Made by a program: the position numbers and the translations under genes. A DNA stretch of 64,000 nt. Source: Alloclostridium intestinigallinarum. Its GTDB lineage: Bacteria; Bacillota; Clostridia; Christensenellales; UBA3700. Below are positions 27,090 to 36,008 of this stretch, piece after piece. Each line of letters opens with the position of its first letter. Position 1 is the first letter of the stretch. Under the pieces are notes generated by a model. It did not search any database, had not been told where the DNA came from, and saw nothing but the letters and a program-made list of their open reading frames with translations. The DNA lies in the NCBI GenBank assembly GCA_904393845.1, contig CAJFNB010000001.1, positions 1 to 64,000 on the forward strand, written 5' to 3'.

Positions 27090-28498
27090 ACCTCTCTCCT
27101 TCCTGCAAGCAATTGCTTTACTGTCGCTCCGACCGGTATATCCCCGGCGTTATGCGCCATTTCCAACTCGAACAGCGCCAACAGCATATATATCACGGTC
27201 ATGCACGGCAGACCGGTGAATGTGCTCGTATTTATAAGCGAATATCCTTCAAAGCCTATCATGGCTATAAAGAAGAATATCTTTACGCGCGTGGCGCGGG
27301 CAAATACCGTATAATAGCGCATGACGTACACATACGCCATCGCAAGCACCCCGACAAGCCCCATACTGCCCAGCGTCTGGAACAGGGTGGAGTGCAGTTG
27401 GTAAAACCCCGATTCCGTATGCAGGCGCGTAACGTACCCCACATAACCGAAGCCCGCTCCGAACATGGGATTTTCAAAAAATCTGTCCAGAGCCTCTATA
27501 TAAAGGTAATCCCTGCCCGAAGACTGCAACTTGTCCTCAAACGTATTGCCGAGTATGAGCGTGAGCCTTTCCCAATAGAAGGTCAGCACCAGCGCCAACG
27601 CCGCCAGGGCGACCGCCAGCACCGCCCAGTACAGCGGATTTTTCCTGTTATATACTGTAACCGCTATAAGTCCGGCGGCGATTACGACTATTGTAAATAT
27701 CAGCGCTCCCCGGGAGTGCGCGTACATCACACACGCGAACTGTATGCCGGTAAGAAACGCGTACGGCACGACCAACTTCCACGATTTGCCCATAAAATAG
27801 AAGTTGAACGCCATGCACATCATCAGCACGGTGGGGTACACGTTGCTGTTGCCCCAGCCGAGTCTGGGCACGTATCCGTTGGAGGCAATATCTATGCCGT
27901 CGGCATACGCTCCGCCTATCACCGTAACCGCCTGCGCTGCGGTGAGCATGCCCCATATCGCCATTACCGCGGCGGCATAATCGCCCAGCCTGCATTTGGC
28001 CTCTCCGTACAGTTTCACGAAGAAATATACTCCGAGAGGCGCCACGCCGACATAAAGCACGTTGATAAAAGCTGTCATGCCGTCCTGTGCCGCGGGCGAG
28101 AACAGTCCGCCCAACGCCATCGCGACCACAAGCAACGCCATGGCAAGCAGATTTGACTTCGGCGACACGACCTTATTGCGCCTGTAACACGCAATATGTA
28201 TCGCAAGCCCCGCAACGACGGGCAGTACCGCCAGGGCGTACTGCCAAAGCTCTCCCGGCATTTTATCCACGTGCACGACGCAGGGCGCCATGGTCACGAA
28301 GGGGACCATAGGCACCATATCGCGCACCAGGGCGAGCACCAGGCCGCCTGTCACGCCCAATACGGCGATGGCTGCAAGCAGATTTTCGCTATACCACAGC
28401 ACGTACGCCACTACGGCGATAAACGCTATATACAGTTTGGAGTGCACGAAGTCGTCAAAGCCTTCCCTTGCCCTCCTTGCCGCACGGGCGAGCGTCAT
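27068..28498 (-). CDS. O-antigen ligase / Wzy-type polymerase
   Basis: 476 residues with about ten to twelve hydrophobic segments and a longer external loop in the C-terminal half that includes RDYLYIEALDRFFENPMFGAGFGYVGY, matched here only by its RDY...ENPMFGAG core, typical of the Wzy_C/O-antigen ligase family. The enzyme joins or polymerises undecaprenyl-linked glycan on the outer membrane face. I chose the ATG six bases after the galE stop. A longer frame runs back into galE. It sits between galE and the Wzz-like gene. Confidence 0.85.
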   Translation of the reverse strand: MTLARAARRAREGFDDFVHSKLYIAFIAVVAYVLWYSENLLAAIAVLGVTGGLVLALVRDMVPMVPFVTMAPCVVHVDKMPGELWQYALAVLPVVAGLAIHIACYRRNKVVSPKSNLLAMALLVVAMALGGLFSPAAQDGMTAFINVLYVGVAPLGVYFFVKLYGEAKCRLGDYAAAVMAIWGMLTAAQAVTVIGGAYADGIDIASNGYVPRLGWGNSNVYPTVLMMCMAFNFYFMGKSWKLVVPYAFLTGIQFACVMYAHSRGALIFTIVVIAAGLIAVTVYNRKNPLYWAVLAVALAALALVLTFYWERLTLILGNTFEDKLQSSGRDYLYIEALDRFFENPMFGAGFGYVGYVTRLHTESGFYQLHSTLFQTLGSMGLVGVLAMAYVYVMRYYTVFARATRVKIFFFIAMIGFEGYSLINTSTFTGLPCMTVIYMLLALFELEMAHNAGDIPVGATVKQLLAGRREVWKKKRA

Positions 28499-28503
28499 TT
28501 TAT

Positions 28504-29517
28504 TTACTCTCCGTATCCGTCCGGATTCATGCTCTGCCAGCGCCAGCTGTCCTCGCACATATCCTCAAGCCCGTACTTGCATTTGAATCCCATTTCTTTT
28601 TCCGCCAAAGACGAATCGGCATAGCATTCCGCTATGTCGCCCGCCCTTCTGGGCGCGATTACGTAGGGAATCTTCCTGCCACTTGCCTTTTCAAACGCCT
28701 TGACTATGTCCAGCACGCTGTATCCGTGTCCCGTACCCAGATTGTAGGTGACGAGCCCGGGCTTTTCTTCCAGCTTCTTAACGGCAAGCGAGTGCGCGTG
28801 CGCCAGGTCGAGAACGTGGATATAATCCCTTACGCCCGTTCCGTCGTGGGTGGGATAGTCGTCGCCGAACACGCTGAGCTGTTTCAGTTTGCCTATTGCC
28901 ACCTGCGTGATATAGGGCATGAGGTTGTTGGGAATGCCGTGCGGATCTTCGCCTATCATGCCGCTCTTATGCGCGCCAATAGGGTTGAAATAACGCAAAA
29001 GCGCGATATTCAGACTGCTGTCCGCCTTAAAAATATAGCGGAGCATATCCTCTATCATCAGTTTGGTGTGGCCGTAAGGATTGGTGACCGACAGAGGAAA
29101 GTCTTCTTTTATCGGCACGCTCTTGGGCTGTCCGTATACGGTGGCGGAGGAAGAGAACACGAAGTTCTTGCAGCCGAATTCCCTCATCACTTTGAGCAGA
29201 TTCAAAGTGTTGGTGAGGTTGTTGATATAATATTCCAGCGGCTTGGCGCACGATTCGCCCACCGCTTTAAGTCCCGCAAAATGTATGACGCAGTCTATCT
29301 TTTCCTTTTTGAAGATGTCGCGCACCTTGTCTATGTCGCACAGGTCGTATTCGTAGAACTTCACGTCCTTGCCGCACAGCTTACGCACGCGCTTTACCGC
29401 CTCGATTTTACTGTTGCACAGATTGTCCGCTATGATGGGATCGTAACCGTTTTCCACCAGGTCGATTACGGTATGACTGCCGATGTATCCGGCTCCGCCT
29501 GTAACCAAAACGCTCAT
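28504..29517 (-). CDS. galE: UDP-glucose 4-epimerase
   Basis: 337 residues, standard length. The NAD-binding motif is VTGGAGYIGSH at residues 4-14. The catalytic Ser/Tyr-x3-Lys is seen as SSSATVYG and NPYGHTK, and LRYFNPIGAH follows. It interconverts UDP-glucose with UDP-galactose, or the GlcNAc/GalNAc forms. An AAGGAGGCGGC site lies ahead of the ATG. Neighbours are a NahK-like kinase and surface-glycan genes, so it could serve both hexosamine breakdown and polysaccharide supply. Confidence 0.96.
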   Translation of the reverse strand: MSVLVTGGAGYIGSHTVIDLVENGYDPIIADNLCNSKIEAVKRVRKLCGKDVKFYEYDLCDIDKVRDIFKKEKIDCVIHFAGLKAVGESCAKPLEYYINNLTNTLNLLKVMREFGCKNFVFSSSATVYGQPKSVPIKEDFPLSVTNPYGHTKLMIEDMLRYIFKADSSLNIALLRYFNPIGAHKSGMIGEDPHGIPNNLMPYITQVAIGKLKQLSVFGDDYPTHDGTGVRDYIHVLDLAHAHSLAVKKLEEKPGLVTYNLGTGHGYSVLDIVKAFEKASGRKIPYVIAPRRAGDIAECYADSSLAEKEMGFKCKYGLEDMCEDSWRWQSMNPDGYGE

Positions 29518-29541
29518 TTTGCCGCCTCCTTCTTTTATATA

Positions 29542-30654
29542 TTATCTCTTTTGATGCAGCCCGGCATACACCTTCTGCACCGTTTCATGCATGAACGGAA
29601 GATTTTCTTCCAACTCCTCCACCAGCCTGAACTGCGCGCGGCACCTGACCAGATTGTGCTCGGGATACGCGATTTTGAAATACACGTCCCCTTCCAGATA
29701 ATCGGTGAGGAACCGCATTCCGCATTCGAACGTCATAAGTATCGCCCCTACGGGGAGAAGTTCGCGTTCTTTATCCGTTATACTGTCGCCCAGCCCGCGC
29801 ATGAATCCGCGGGTAAACGCGACGAAATTTTCCTTGTCGAAATGTACCTTGTCCAAATCCGGCTCGTCTTCTTTCGCCGTGGAACAGCCCACCCTTATCG
29901 CGTCGCCGAAGTCGTAAAGCAGACTTCCGGGCATGACCGTATCCAGGTCTATCACGCAGACGGCTTTTTTGGTCGCCACGTCGATGAGCACGTTGTTGAG
30001 TTTGGTATCGTTATGGGTGACGCGCAGCGGAATTTCGCCCTTTGCAAGGGCGCCGGTTATTATACCCATCTTGTCTTTACGCGCACGCGCAAAGTCTATA
30101 AGGTCGGAAACGCCCGCCGCTCTGCCCTTTTTATCTTCGGCAACGGCTTTTTCCAGGTTTTCGTACCTCTTGACCGTGTTGTGAAAATCGGGAATCACTT
30201 CGATAAGCGTGGAAGCGTCAAACCCTTCCAGCCTCTTGATGAAAAGGCCGAACGCCCTGCCCGCGTCTTCGAACATATCCCTGTTCTCCGCTATAAGATA
30301 GGCGTCCGTATTTTCGATAAGCTGGGTCATTCTCCACACTTCGCCCTGCTTATCCACATAATATGCCGCGCCGTTCACGGTGGGAATTATGCGCAGACAT
30401 TCTCTGTCGGCGTCCCCTCCGTCTTTTTTCACGATTGAACGCAAATAAGCGCTTACCGCCGCGAAATTGTTCATCAGCGCGGTGGGATGGGGAAATACGC
30501 GGGAATTCAGCCTCTGCAAAATATACCTGCGCACGCCGCCCTCGCTTGCGCAAGTGACGGCGTATGTATCGTTGATGTGTCCGTTTCCGAACGGTTTCAC
30601 ATCAAGGCAATTCCCCAAAGTGGAGAATTGCCCTGCAATGTCAAATAAATTCAT
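29542..30654 (-). CDS. Aminoglycoside-phosphotransferase-fold sugar kinase (N-acetylhexosamine 1-kinase-like)
   Basis: 370 residues. The kinase catalytic loop is THNDTKLNNVLID and the metal-binding segment is CVIDLDTVMPG. The N-terminal GNGHINDTYAV is the glycine loop. The sequence resembles NahK of the lacto-N-biose/galacto-N-biose pathway, which makes HexNAc-1-phosphate. GalE downstream and a GH20/nagA pair nearby support an N-acetylhexosamine role. Other phosphotransferase-fold kinases (choline, homoserine) cannot be excluded from motifs alone. Confidence 0.78.
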   Translation of the reverse strand: MNLFDIAGQFSTLGNCLDVKPFGNGHINDTYAVTCASEGGVRRYILQRLNSRVFPHPTALMNNFAAVSAYLRSIVKKDGGDADRECLRIIPTVNGAAYYVDKQGEVWRMTQLIENTDAYLIAENRDMFEDAGRAFGLFIKRLEGFDASTLIEVIPDFHNTVKRYENLEKAVAEDKKGRAAGVSDLIDFARARKDKMGIITGALAKGEIPLRVTHNDTKLNNVLIDVATKKAVCVIDLDTVMPGSLLYDFGDAIRVGCSTAKEDEPDLDKVHFDKENFVAFTRGFMRGLGDSITDKERELLPVGAILMTFECGMRFLTDYLEGDVYFKIAYPEHNLVRCRAQFRLVEELEENLPFMHETVQKVYAGLHQKR

Positions 30655-30702
30655 TTACTACCTTTTTCGGAAGAATACTCTTCCTTGCATTGAATTTGTG
30701 TC

Positions 30703-32316
30703 TTAGTTCTTGTTTTCTTCGTCAGCGCCGTCGCCTTCGGAAACGCCGGCGTCTTCAGCGGGACCTTCGGCCGCAGCTTTCTTGTTCTTCTTCTTGCCGA
30801 TAACGCCCTTCTTGGCGAGCACTACCAGGGTAACGATAAGAACGATAAGCACCGCAGCGCCTACGCCTACGCCCACGCCTATTCTTTCGAACAAACCGAG
30901 TCCGCCGGCTGCAAACGCATACATTGCATTACTTCCGGAAATGTCAACTACGGAACCGGCATAAGCATACTCCTGTATCTGGCTGTTGGTTGCGGATCCG
31001 TACGCCTTGGAACTTCCGTTAAGCACGTCTATCTGCATAGACTTGTCACCAGCGGCACCTTCAACACTTTCAACGGAATATTGCTTGATGACGCGGCGGA
31101 TAACGCCGGTATCCCAGATTTCGTACGTCAGGGTAAGATCTTTACTGAACAGAGAGTCAACTGCGGAGAAACCTACGAAGTCGACAATGCCGCCCTGCAA
31201 AGACCCGAATTCGCCGGAAGTGATAAGATCCCAGCTGTAATTCTCCGTTTCCTGCAGCTTGACGTCAAGCACATAGAGCGTATGTCCGTCCACGGTCTGG
31301 GTGCTAACGCTACTGTTTACTTTATCGAAAGTTTCTTCGTTTACCAGGTAGTTGGAGATGCCGTCGCCGCGGCTGGGCAGAGCGGTATACCACCTGTCAC
31401 GATCAAATCCGACATAACGACCATCGATGTTACCTTCCTGGTCATCCCATACCAGCCACGTATCATAGCCCCAGTTTCCGTCGGAACCCATGAACTGGAC
31501 CTTGATAACTCTGTTACCGACTTCGTCCCAGTTGGATGCATTCTTTCCGTTCGAGTTGGGCGTAGCATATTCGCCGAGTTCGCTGGCGCTCCCGGCATAT
31601 ACTCTGTAAGTATCGGCGGTTACATTCTCGGTTACACGTTTATTGTAATCAAAGTCGGACGTATCGTAGGTGACGCCGCCTTCACTGACCTTAACATCTC
31701 CTATCCAGTTTGCGGAAACGCCCGCAGGTGCGGTTTCGTCAAATTTACGGGAAGCCTTATCGCCCTCCTGCCAATAATTAACGCCGTCGATAGTCGCGCT
31801 CTTTTCCCATACACCGAACATAGAAGCGATGGAATTAAGTCCGGGCAAAAGCCTGTCCATCTGACTGACGGTCTGGGAATACGAATTGCCTTTTCCGTCG
31901 TTTGCAGTCATCCAGCTTGCATATTGAGTTATCGGATCTCCAACGGTAGACGTTCCCTGGCCGATAACTATAAGCGCTTCCGTAAGGGTAATCTCGATTT
32001 GGGATACGGTATTGGTAACCTGCGCATAACCGCTTACCTTACCCTGGTTTTCACGCATGGTCTGATAGAGCAGCCAGGGATCGGAAGCAATATTGTCTTT
32101 AATGGGCGTAAGGGTTTCCCCTTCCTCCAGAATCATATCGGAAGCAGCGGTATAGCCGCTGAAGCCGGGCGATGTAACACTTGCTTTGGGATAAGGATAC
32201 TCCATATCGTCCCAAGCAGATCCTTCCGCAACGGCGGTAAAGCCGCAAGCGGAGAATGCGATGACGCTGACAAGCGCAACGGCTATGATAAGCGTCAACG
32301 TAAACTTTTTGTTCAT
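30703..32316 (-). CDS. Predicted cell-surface lipoprotein with C-terminal membrane anchor
   Basis: 537 residues. The N-terminal signal ends in a lipobox-like VIAFSAC with Cys24, then about 450 extracytoplasmic residues with no family I recognise. A Gly/Val-rich transmembrane helix at about 480-502 (RIGVGVGVGAAVLIVLIV core) and a Lys-rich then acidic cytoplasmic tail follow. Two anchors on one protein is unusual. The signal may instead be cut by signal peptidase I. It has its own promoter and is divergently arranged with the GH20-nagA operon. Function unknown. Confidence 0.68.
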   Translation of the reverse strand: MNKKFTLTLIIAVALVSVIAFSACGFTAVAEGSAWDDMEYPYPKASVTSPGFSGYTAASDMILEEGETLTPIKDNIASDPWLLYQTMRENQGKVSGYAQVTNTVSQIEITLTEALIVIGQGTSTVGDPITQYASWMTANDGKGNSYSQTVSQMDRLLPGLNSIASMFGVWEKSATIDGVNYWQEGDKASRKFDETAPAGVSANWIGDVKVSEGGVTYDTSDFDYNKRVTENVTADTYRVYAGSASELGEYATPNSNGKNASNWDEVGNRVIKVQFMGSDGNWGYDTWLVWDDQEGNIDGRYVGFDRDRWYTALPSRGDGISNYLVNEETFDKVNSSVSTQTVDGHTLYVLDVKLQETENYSWDLITSGEFGSLQGGIVDFVGFSAVDSLFSKDLTLTYEIWDTGVIRRVIKQYSVESVEGAAGDKSMQIDVLNGSSKAYGSATNSQIQEYAYAGSVVDISGSNAMYAFAAGGLGLFERIGVGVGVGAAVLIVLIVTLVVLAKKGVIGKKKNKKAAAEGPAEDAGVSEGDGADEENKN

Positions 32317-32361
32317 AATCCACCTCTTAATTTTCTTTTACGTCCTGTCGGCCGCATACTA

Positions 32362-32390
32362 ATTTTACTATATTCCGCGCGTATTGTAAA
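32362..32390 (-). promoter_or_regulatory. Promoter of the surface lipoprotein gene
   Basis: Minus-strand TTTACA, 17 bases, TAAAAT, ending about 45 bases before the ATG. Confidence 0.65.
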
Positions 32391-32558
32391 GCATTAATTA
32401 TTAAAATCTGCCTCATCCGGCTTTTTTATTGCAGACATTATATACTGCAGGTTATAAAAACGACGCAAAATCGTCTTTATTTGTCAAAAACTTGTAAAGT
32501 GGGAAAGGAAAATTCCCTCCTCCGCGGCGCTAAACGGCCGCGCGGAGAGCGTAAAGCC

Positions 32559-32587
32559 TTGCAATTATATTCGTTTGGATATATAAT
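32559..32587 (+). promoter_or_regulatory. Promoter of the GH20-nagA operon
   Basis: TTGCAA, 17 bases, TATAAT, ending 44 bases before the ATG. A GC-rich inverted repeat (CTCCGCG...CGCGGAG, 32519-32546) lies just upstream of the -35 box and could be an operator. The divergent gap of 315 bases otherwise shows only the opposite promoter. Confidence 0.7.
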
Positions 32588-32631
32588 AGTGGCAGATACT
32601 ATCGTTAATAAGGAAGATAAATAGGAAAGAT

Positions 32632-34206
32632 ATGTTGAACGTAATACCTTATCCGAATAAAGTACGTCTGCACGAAGGCGGGCTGGAGATGAAAGGCACG
32701 GTAACCGTGCGCTGTCCGGAAAAATACTCCTCCATTGCGGAAAAGTTTACGGCGGATCTGCATAAAAGTCTGCCCTCGCTGCACGTTGAGGACGAAGGCG
32801 ATATAATCATAGACTTCAATCCGGTCACGGATTACGGACAGGAAGAGTACTCGATTGAGATAAGCGGCAAGGGAATAGACATCCGCGCTTCCAAAGCTTC
32901 CGGATTCATTTATGCATGCCAAACGCTTTATCAGATGCTGGAGCTGCACAAATTCCATGCGGCTGGGGCCGGACTGCCCTACTGCTATATTGCGGACAAG
33001 CCGCGTTTCCGCTGGCGCGGACTTATGCTGGACGAATCGCGCCACTTTTTCGGCAAAGAAGAAGTGCTGAGGCTTTTGGAGATAATGGCAATGCACAAGC
33101 TGAACGCGCTGTGCTGGCATCTTGCGGACGACCAGGGCTGGAGGATAGAGAGCAAGCGCTATCCCCTGCTCCACGAGATAGGTTCGCGCAGGTCGGACAC
33201 GCAGGTGGGCGGAATACGTTCGGAAAAATTCTGCGGACAGGGCTACGAAGGCTTTTATACGCAGGAAGACGTAAAAGAAATAGTATCCAAAGCGCACGCC
33301 ATGGGAATCCTTGTCATGCCGGAAATTTCCCTTCCCACGCACGTGGGCGCAATGGCGGCGGCGTATCCGCAGATAACCTGCACGGACCGGAGTATGCCCG
33401 TCGCCACGTCTTTCGGCGACCGCGGCACTCTGCTTTGCGCAAGCGGCAGCGAAACGCGCGAATTCATAACGGGCGTTCTCGATGAAATATGCGAGCTGTT
33501 CCCCTCCCCGTACATATCGGTGCGGGCGGCGGATCTGCACGCGGAAAAGTGGCTGAAATGCGACAGCTGCCGCAAGTATATGCAGGAACACTTCATGCAC
33601 GATCCCAAACAGCTTCAGGCGGCGTTTCTGAACGACGTATCGGAGCATCTGAAGAAAAGGGGCAGGCGTATGCTGTGCGAAAACGGCGCAATGGCGGACG
33701 GCATGAGCCGCGACATAATAGGCATTTATTCTTCAGCCGGGCGCGACAAAACGATTCCCGACCAGCTGCGCTGGGGAAGGAGCTATATCGTGTCCCGTCC
33801 GGAATATCTGAACTTCGACCTGCCGTACTGCTCCCTGCCCCTGCTCAGGACGTACGAATTCGACCCGGACAAGGAGCTGAAAGGCTGCCGCTACCTGCAC
33901 GGCAAGGTTATGGGCATCCAGGCAAACCTGTGGACGGAATGGATATACGACAGGGAAAAATTCGATATGTGCCTGTTTCCGCGCATGGCGGCGCTTGCAG
34001 AAGCGGCGTGGACGGAACCGGGGGAAAAGAACAGGCAGCGCTTTACCAGGCGGCTTGCCGCATACCGCGAACTTTTGGAAGGAAGCGGTATAAATTACGC
34101 AAAGGATAAGATATGTATGCCGCGCAACATCGTTTCGCGGTTGAGAAAACAATACTACTACAATCTGACCGATCAGTACATCGAAGTCCGGGAGAACAGA
34201 AAATGA
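32632..34206 (+). CDS. GH20-family beta-N-acetylhexosaminidase homologue with altered catalytic motif
   Basis: 524 residues, cytoplasmic (no signal peptide). The GH20 scaffold is clear: RWRGLMLDESRHFF, WHLADDQGWRIE, VMPEISLPTH, LLCASGSE and a C-terminal WTEWIYD. The catalytic segment, normally Y-I-H-I-G-G-D-E followed by W, reads YISVRAADLHAEKW at residues 294-307. Without gaps, the polarising Asp is Ala300 and the acid/base Glu is Asp301, and the Gly-Gly is also lost. Activity is therefore doubtful or altered. The gene overlaps nagA by four bases (ATGA), so it was probably kept for amino-sugar use. A non-catalytic sugar-binding role or a changed mechanism are alternatives. Confidence 0.85.
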   Translation: MLNVIPYPNKVRLHEGGLEMKGTVTVRCPEKYSSIAEKFTADLHKSLPSLHVEDEGDIIIDFNPVTDYGQEEYSIEISGKGIDIRASKASGFIYACQTLYQMLELHKFHAAGAGLPYCYIADKPRFRWRGLMLDESRHFFGKEEVLRLLEIMAMHKLNALCWHLADDQGWRIESKRYPLLHEIGSRRSDTQVGGIRSEKFCGQGYEGFYTQEDVKEIVSKAHAMGILVMPEISLPTHVGAMAAAYPQITCTDRSMPVATSFGDRGTLLCASGSETREFITGVLDEICELFPSPYISVRAADLHAEKWLKCDSCRKYMQEHFMHDPKQLQAAFLNDVSEHLKKRGRRMLCENGAMADGMSRDIIGIYSSAGRDKTIPDQLRWGRSYIVSRPEYLNFDLPYCSLPLLRTYEFDPDKELKGCRYLHGKVMGIQANLWTEWIYDREKFDMCLFPRMAALAEAAWTEPGEKNRQRFTRRLAAYRELLEGSGINYAKDKICMPRNIVSRLRKQYYYNLTDQYIEVRENRK

Positions 34207-35339
34207 AAAAGACGATAGTAAACGTACGCCCCTTTTCCGAGGGCAAAATCAAATCCAAATGCAGCATAGTCGTAGAGGACGGCAGAATAGTTTCCGTCGG
34301 CAACATGATTATGGGCGACGTCATAGACGGAGGCGGAATGATAGCCTGCGCGGGATACATCGACATCCACACCCACGGCGGCTGGGGCAAGGACTGCATG
34401 GAACCCACGTACGAGGCCATAGATACCGTGGCGAAATACCATCTGTCCACGGGCATTACCTCGTTCTGCCCCACGACCATGACCGCGGACATTGCGGACG
34501 TAGAAGCCGCGCTTGCCAATATGCGCTCGTACAAGACAAACGGCGCGCGCCTTGCCGGAGCGCATCTGGAAGGTCCCTTCCTTTCTCCGAAAGCCGCGGG
34601 GGCGCACCCTTTGGACAAACTGCTTAATCCGGATAAAAACAACACCGCGTTCATAACGCGCAACCGCGATATGGTCCGCCGAATAACCGTTGCCCCCGAC
34701 CTTGCCGGAGCGCCCTTTGTAACCGCGCTGTGCTCAAGCCTGGGCATTCAGGTTTCCATAGGTCACGACGGCAGTATCGACGACGAAATATACGCCTGCA
34801 TAGAAGCGGGCGCAAGCAGCGTCACCCATATGGGGAACTGCACTTCCCACGCTTCACGCCGCTACCCTTCGCCCAAAAAACACCTGGGGCTTTTCGAAAC
34901 GGCGCTTGCGGATGACAGGCTGGTATGCGAAGTCATCGCAGACGACCGCCACGTCCCCGATCCCCTGTTCAAAATCTTCTACCGCCTCAAAGGCAAGGAC
35001 GGAATATGCTTTGTTTCCGACTCTCTTTCCGTAGCCGGAATGAAGGACGGCGACTACTTCCTGGGAAGCGGCGAGAGCGCGCAGGCGATACGCATAGAAG
35101 ACGGCGTTGCCGTGCTCCCCGACAAGCACACCTACGCCGGCTCGGTCACGCCCGTATCCAGAATGGTTTCGCGCCTGTACGAACAGGGCTATCCCGCGGA
35201 AGACCTTCTGACGATGGCTACCCTTACCCCCGCAAAACTTACGGGACTTACGGACAGAGGAGATATAAGACCCGGACTTCTGGCGGATATAAATCTTCTC
35301 GACGAGCGTCTGAACGTGGTAAAAACGCTGATGCTGTAA
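34203..35339 (+). CDS. nagA: N-acetylglucosamine-6-phosphate deacetylase
   Basis: 378 residues, normal length. It removes acetate from GlcNAc-6-phosphate to give GlcN-6-phosphate. The amidohydrolase metal motif DIHTHGG, the Glu ligand in AHLEGPF, the two His in SIGHDGS and THMGNCTS, and the catalytic Asp in FVSDSLS are present. I chose the ATG within the GH20 stop (ATGA). Earlier in-frame codons overlap GH20 coding sequence. No nagB was seen nearby. Confidence 0.93.
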   Translation: MKKTIVNVRPFSEGKIKSKCSIVVEDGRIVSVGNMIMGDVIDGGGMIACAGYIDIHTHGGWGKDCMEPTYEAIDTVAKYHLSTGITSFCPTTMTADIADVEAALANMRSYKTNGARLAGAHLEGPFLSPKAAGAHPLDKLLNPDKNNTAFITRNRDMVRRITVAPDLAGAPFVTALCSSLGIQVSIGHDGSIDDEIYACIEAGASSVTHMGNCTSHASRRYPSPKKHLGLFETALADDRLVCEVIADDRHVPDPLFKIFYRLKGKDGICFVSDSLSVAGMKDGDYFLGSGESAQAIRIEDGVAVLPDKHTYAGSVTPVSRMVSRLYEQGYPAEDLLTMATLTPAKLTGLTDRGDIRPGLLADINLLDERLNVVKTLML

Positions 35340-35353
35340 TTAGGCGCCGAATG

Positions 35354-35411
35354 AAAGTGCCGTGCGATAAAGCATTAATCAAAGCGAAAAAACCATTCGC
35401 ACGGCACTTTG
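35354..35411. terminator. Large inverted repeat behind nagA
   Basis: AAAGTGCCGTGCGA and its perfect complement, 14 bp, enclose 30 bases, with a further AGGCGC/GCGCCT pair outside. It could terminate nagA transcription. The outer arms and symmetry also resemble the ends of a small miniature transposable element. Confidence 0.5.
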
Positions 35412-35423
35412 CGCCTACGCTTT

Positions 35424-35481
35424 AAGGGGAAACCCGTTCATTCGCAAGCATGCTTGCTTGAGAACAGGTTTCCCCTTCTTT
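35424..35481. terminator. Hairpin terminator, AAGGGGAAACC type
   Basis: AAGGGGAAACCcGTTC pairs with GAACaGGTTTCCCCTT, followed by CTTTT. It contains a short inner palindrome (AAGCATGCTT). Most likely the main nagA terminator. Confidence 0.65.
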
Positions 35482-35542
35482 TCGCGCAAAGTATATTTAA
35501 GCAAACTTGTCTTTTGCGCGAAAATTCACCCTTTCCGATTAA

Positions 35543-35594
35543 AAACTTGCACGGCAAGTTTTAGCGGTTACGCTTGGCAAAATGCGATTTTGCC
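35543..35594. repeat. Two short palindromes next to the dispersed repeat
   Basis: AAACTTGC-acg-GCAAGTTT (35543-35561) and GGCAAAAT-gcg-ATTTTGCC (35576-35594). They lie at the end of the host-like DNA. Their role is unknown. Confidence 0.5.
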
Positions 35595-35626
35595 GCGCTT
35601 TATTTACAATATAAAGCATTGCGGAG
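35588..35626. repeat. 39-bp dispersed repeat, inverted copy
   Basis: Perfect reverse complement of 15815-15853. The motif GTTACTTCAAGGCTTAATC some 25 bases further right is also the reverse of sequence beside the first copy. The element is a chromosomal family, so host DNA probably extends at least to here. Confidence 0.85.
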
Positions 35627-35720
35627 ATAATGTAATAAATAATACTTTTGTTACTTCAAGGCTTAATCAGGGGTGGAGCGTCCTACGCTCCCGCTCGCAA
35701 AAGCGCGGTTTCCATAGGTA

Positions 35721-35870
35721 ACTCACTTGTAGTCATTTGTGGTCATCTATGGTCATTTATAGCTAATATTTCAGCCGTTTTTAGTATATGTAAACCCCCC
35801 TTTGCCACTTACAATCACTTGCAGACATCTGTAATCATTTGTGCGGCGTGGACATTTCGTGGACACTCGT
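35721..35870. repeat. Array of 10-11-bp direct repeats (iterons or integrase arm sites)
   Basis: Four contiguous 10-mers of the form RGTCAYYTRT at 35721-35760, four related 10-mers at about 35803-35842, and two 11-mers starting TGGACA at 35849-35870. The period equals one DNA helical turn. The pattern resembles the adjacent arm-type sites of lambda-like integrases, or origin iterons. There is no gene here. The remaining bases to 36008 hold the promoter of the first phage gene. Confidence 0.65.
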
Positions 35871-35924
35871 TGACTAATATCGAGAGGGTGAGCGTTTGAT
35901 TGCAAAACCATACAAAAAAATTTT

Positions 35925-35954
35925 TTGAAAAACTTTTAATAACTGCCATATATT
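35925..35954 (+). promoter_or_regulatory. Early promoter before the first phage gene
   Basis: TTGAAA, 18 bases, TATATT, ending 54 bases before the ATG of the 322-residue protein. Confidence 0.45.
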
Positions 35955-36008
35955 GTCAGAATAGGAAAAGTATCATACAGATAGATAATAACAGAGAGGT
36001 GAAGACAT

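Noticed and set aside
35340..36008. CRISPR array at the prophage border
   Set aside because: The repeats are 10-11 bp, contiguous and without unique spacers, so they fit iterons or integrase arm sites and not CRISPR.
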